Assembly (NCBI GenBank): GCA_964594665.1
Contig: CAZQNY010000071.1
Coordinates: 1-15,891, forward strand
Direction: 5' to 3'
Length of the DNA stretch: 15,891 bases
DNA from: BM520 sp964594665
GTDB lineage: Bacteria > Bacteroidota > Bacteroidia > Bacteroidales > BM520
A program made the position numbers and the translations under genes. Below the pieces are notes generated by a model. The model did not search any database, was not told the origin of the DNA, and worked only from the letters and a program-made list of their open reading frames with translations. Within the stretch, counting starts at the first letter, position 1; each line of letters starts with the position of its first letter. Shown one piece after another: positions 14,521 through 15,891 of this stretch.

Positions 14521-15727
14521 AATAATCTTCTTTCCAGGTTTTAGCTAATAATCCCATATCCATAGCCATTTCAATTGTTCTCTGAGCGCGTTTTACCACG
14601 GGAGGGTCAATCATTTTTGATCCCAGCGACACCACACCAAGGCCTTTGGCCGTAGCTTCATCAAAAGCGATAACAATTTTCTTTGCCTTTTCGATTTCTT
14701 TTTCGTCGGGACCAAAAGATTTGTTTATCACAGCGATCTGGCGAGGGTGTATGCATCCCATTCCGTCAAAACCGAGAGCTTTTGAACGGAGAACATTTTC
14801 GCGCAGGCCTTCCATATTTGAAACATCGGAGTAAACAGAGTCGATAGCCTGAATACCGGCAGCTTTACATGCGTTTACCACGCGAGTCCGGGCATAGAAC
14901 GACTCAGTACCTTCTTCGGTACGGCGCGTACCCAGGTCGGCGGTAAAATCTTCCAGTCCGACAGCCAAAGCCACAACATTTTCCGCGCAGGCAATCTCAA
15001 ATGCCTTTTCCACGCCCATGGTACTTTCGATAATAGGCATCAGCCACACATCATGTTCAATATTCTGCTCTTTTCTGATGCGTGCAATTTCAGTATTCAC
15101 CTGTTGTATCTGGTCGGCAGATTCGCATTTAGGTACCAGCAAGAGATTCACATTATGAGGAATCACATAGTCGAGATCTTCAAGGCCTTTGGGTATCTGA
15201 TTAATTCGCACCATTCGCTCCGCGCCATAGAAATCGCAGCTACGCAGGGCATTACGTACAACAAAGCGGGCTTCATGCTTTTTATCGTGAGCCACAGCAT
15301 CTTCCAGGTCGAGAATTACTCCATCGGGGCAGTGGATTCCGGCATTTACAAACAGGCGGGGTGTATTCCCGGGCAGGTAGAGCCGTGAAAAACGACGACG
15401 GTCTTTGCAGGTGCCATACGCATTCTGCGGCAACATTGGCGGCAGCCAGCATTTTGATGTTTTCATAACCATTTTTACAGCCGCTTCAAGGCGTGCAGCG
15501 ATAACATATGGCAATGCACCGGTGTCTTCTATGCTTACTTTTGCGTTTTCAATTTCAAAAAACTGCAATATATCCCGTACCTGTTGAAGGATACTTTTTC
15601 CAAAAAGGACCTGCACCTTACTTTGAAGGGCAATATCGAGGCCGCCGGAGGTTGTTAGCTCAAGGCTCACAAAACAATCCGAGCGAATGCCTTTTCCTTT
15701 GTTTCCGACATTAGCTATTTTTCCCAA
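14504..15727 (-). CDS. citDE: Citrate lyase acyl carrier (CitD) fused to beta subunit (CitE)
   Basis: 407 residues in one frame. Residues about 1-90 resemble CitD, the carrier of the phosphoribosyl-dephospho-CoA arm: MGKIANVGNKGKGIRSD aligns with the usual ESSD site, so S16 is the likely attachment residue, and ALPYVIAARLEAAVK fits the CitD C-terminus. Residues about 108-395 are CitE: RLYLPGNTPRLFVNAG, DGVILDLEDAVAHDKK, MVRINQI, LMPIIESTMGVEKAFEIA, LAVGLEDFTADLGTRR and GMGCIHPRQIAVIN. CitD and CitE are separate proteins in Klebsiella. The start is a TTG: an in-frame stop lies four codons further upstream and the next ATG would delete the carrier domain. The alpha subunit gene overlaps its 3' end by 17 bases. 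A TAAATTTG -7 box about 70 bases upstream fits a promoter. Confidence 0.9.
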   Translation of the reverse strand: MGKIANVGNKGKGIRSDCFVSLELTTSGGLDIALQSKVQVLFGKSILQQVRDILQFFEIENAKVSIEDTGALPYVIAARLEAAVKMVMKTSKCWLPPMLPQNAYGTCKDRRRFSRLYLPGNTPRLFVNAGIHCPDGVILDLEDAVAHDKKHEARFVVRNALRSCDFYGAERMVRINQIPKGLEDLDYVIPHNVNLLLVPKCESADQIQQVNTEIARIRKEQNIEHDVWLMPIIESTMGVEKAFEIACAENVVALAVGLEDFTADLGTRRTEEGTESFYARTRVVNACKAAGIQAIDSVYSDVSNMEGLRENVLRSKALGFDGMGCIHPRQIAVINKSFGPDEKEIEKAKKIVIAFDEATAKGLGVVSLGSKMIDPPVVKRAQRTIEMAMDMGLLAKTWKEDYYEEIR

Positions 15728-15785
15728 ATCAGTGCTTTTTTATGTGGGTTTAACATAAACTTCTTTATACAATTAAAAAGAAGTG

Positions 15786-15793
15786 TAATTTTG
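15786..15793 (+). promoter_or_regulatory. Possible -7 element (TAATTTTG) facing right
   Basis: An exact TAnnTTTG match on the + strand, three bases from the opposite-facing box at 15797-15804. No good TTG is seen about 20 bases upstream. It would serve the possible gene starting at 15814. Confidence 0.3.
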
Positions 15794-15796
15794 CTT

Positions 15797-15827
15797 CAAA
15801 TTTATTGAATCTAATGCTAAGAAACAG
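15797..15827 (-). promoter_or_regulatory. Probable citrate lyase promoter (CTG-N20-TAAATTTG)
   Basis: On the - strand the -7 box TAAATTTG (15804-15797) is an exact consensus match, with CTG (15827-15825) at the right -33 spacing of 20 bases. It predicts a leader of about 60 bases ahead of the TTG start at 15727. The leader contains an A-rich stretch before the start but no riboswitch that I can recognise. Confidence 0.5.
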
Positions 15828-15891
15828 GGAAAAACAAATATTTTTTCAACATCAGGCGTCACACAACATTTTTCCGGTTTCTGTGTTATTA
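15814..15891 (+). CDS. Possible 5' end of a divergent gene, unidentified
   Basis: An ATG at 15814 opens a frame with no stop up to the window edge (26 codons, beginning MLRNREKQIFFQHQASHN). It has a TAATTTTG -7 box about 20 bases upstream and points away from the citrate lyase genes, so a divergent gene such as a regulator or carrier for the pathway is possible. The fragment is too short to recognise a family, and an open frame this short is weak evidence. Confidence 0.3.
   Translation, partial: MLRNREKQIFFQHQASHNIFPVSVLL

Noticed and set aside
1..15891. Mobile elements, CRISPR arrays, tRNA or rRNA genes
   Set aside because: No transposase or integrase motifs, no repeat-spacer array and no cloverleaf-like segment was seen in the short gaps between genes.

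Overview
The window looks like a chromosomal segment of an anaerobic or facultative member of the Bacteroidota, probably Bacteroidales-like. The basis is gene content (an octaheme cytochrome/rhodanese operon, a porin with a Bacteroidota-style signal peptide, AmgK-RapZ and CitD-CitE fusions), A-rich translation starts without strong Shine-Dalgarno sites, and several TAnnTTTG -7 boxes typical of the phylum. There is no mobile element, CRISPR array, rRNA or tRNA that I can support. No gap without a gene exceeds 300 bases; the longest are about 150 bases (3550-3695, and the right edge).

Left third, + strand (1-6108): a periplasmic sulfur/redox operon. In order it holds the 3' end of an octaheme tetrathionate reductase-like cytochrome c with a C-terminal membrane anchor, a di-heme cytochrome b561-type subunit, two half-size YeeE/YedE (thiosulfate transporter-like) membrane proteins of which the second carries a periplasmic rhodanese domain, an exported single-domain rhodanese, a lipoprotein with two rhodanese domains, and an outer-membrane porin. 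The most interesting observation is that all three rhodanese-bearing proteins, and nothing else here, end in Gly-Gly-Cys after a low-complexity, mostly Ala/Pro-rich linker. This resembles the GGCGG swinging arm of SoxY. Two of the four rhodanese domains have lost the catalytic cysteine, while the two in the lipoprotein keep it. I infer a cell-envelope sulfur relay: the porin admits a sulfur oxyanion or polysulfide, the rhodaneses capture and pass sulfane sulfur on Cys-tailed arms, the YeeE pair imports it, and the cytochrome b/octaheme pair exchanges electrons with the quinone pool. A strong terminator (6131-6159) closes the operon.

Middle (6194-7678, +): one gene encoding a fusion of MEMO1-like (AmmeMemoRadiSam protein B) and AMMECR1-like (protein A) domains behind a signal peptide. 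It is convergent with the next block.

Right two thirds, - strand (7692-15727). Reading in the direction of transcription from the right: a citrate lyase pair (a CitD-CitE fusion overlapping CitF) ended by a terminator; a sugar kinase of the AmgK type fused to a RapZ C-terminal domain; a 41-residue four-cysteine protein; a MurU-like nucleotidyltransferase; and an AddB-like PD-(D/E)XK nuclease. AmgK plus MurU suggests peptidoglycan sugar salvage (MurNAc to MurNAc-1-P to UDP-MurNAc). At the right edge a possible divergent gene begins on the + strand.
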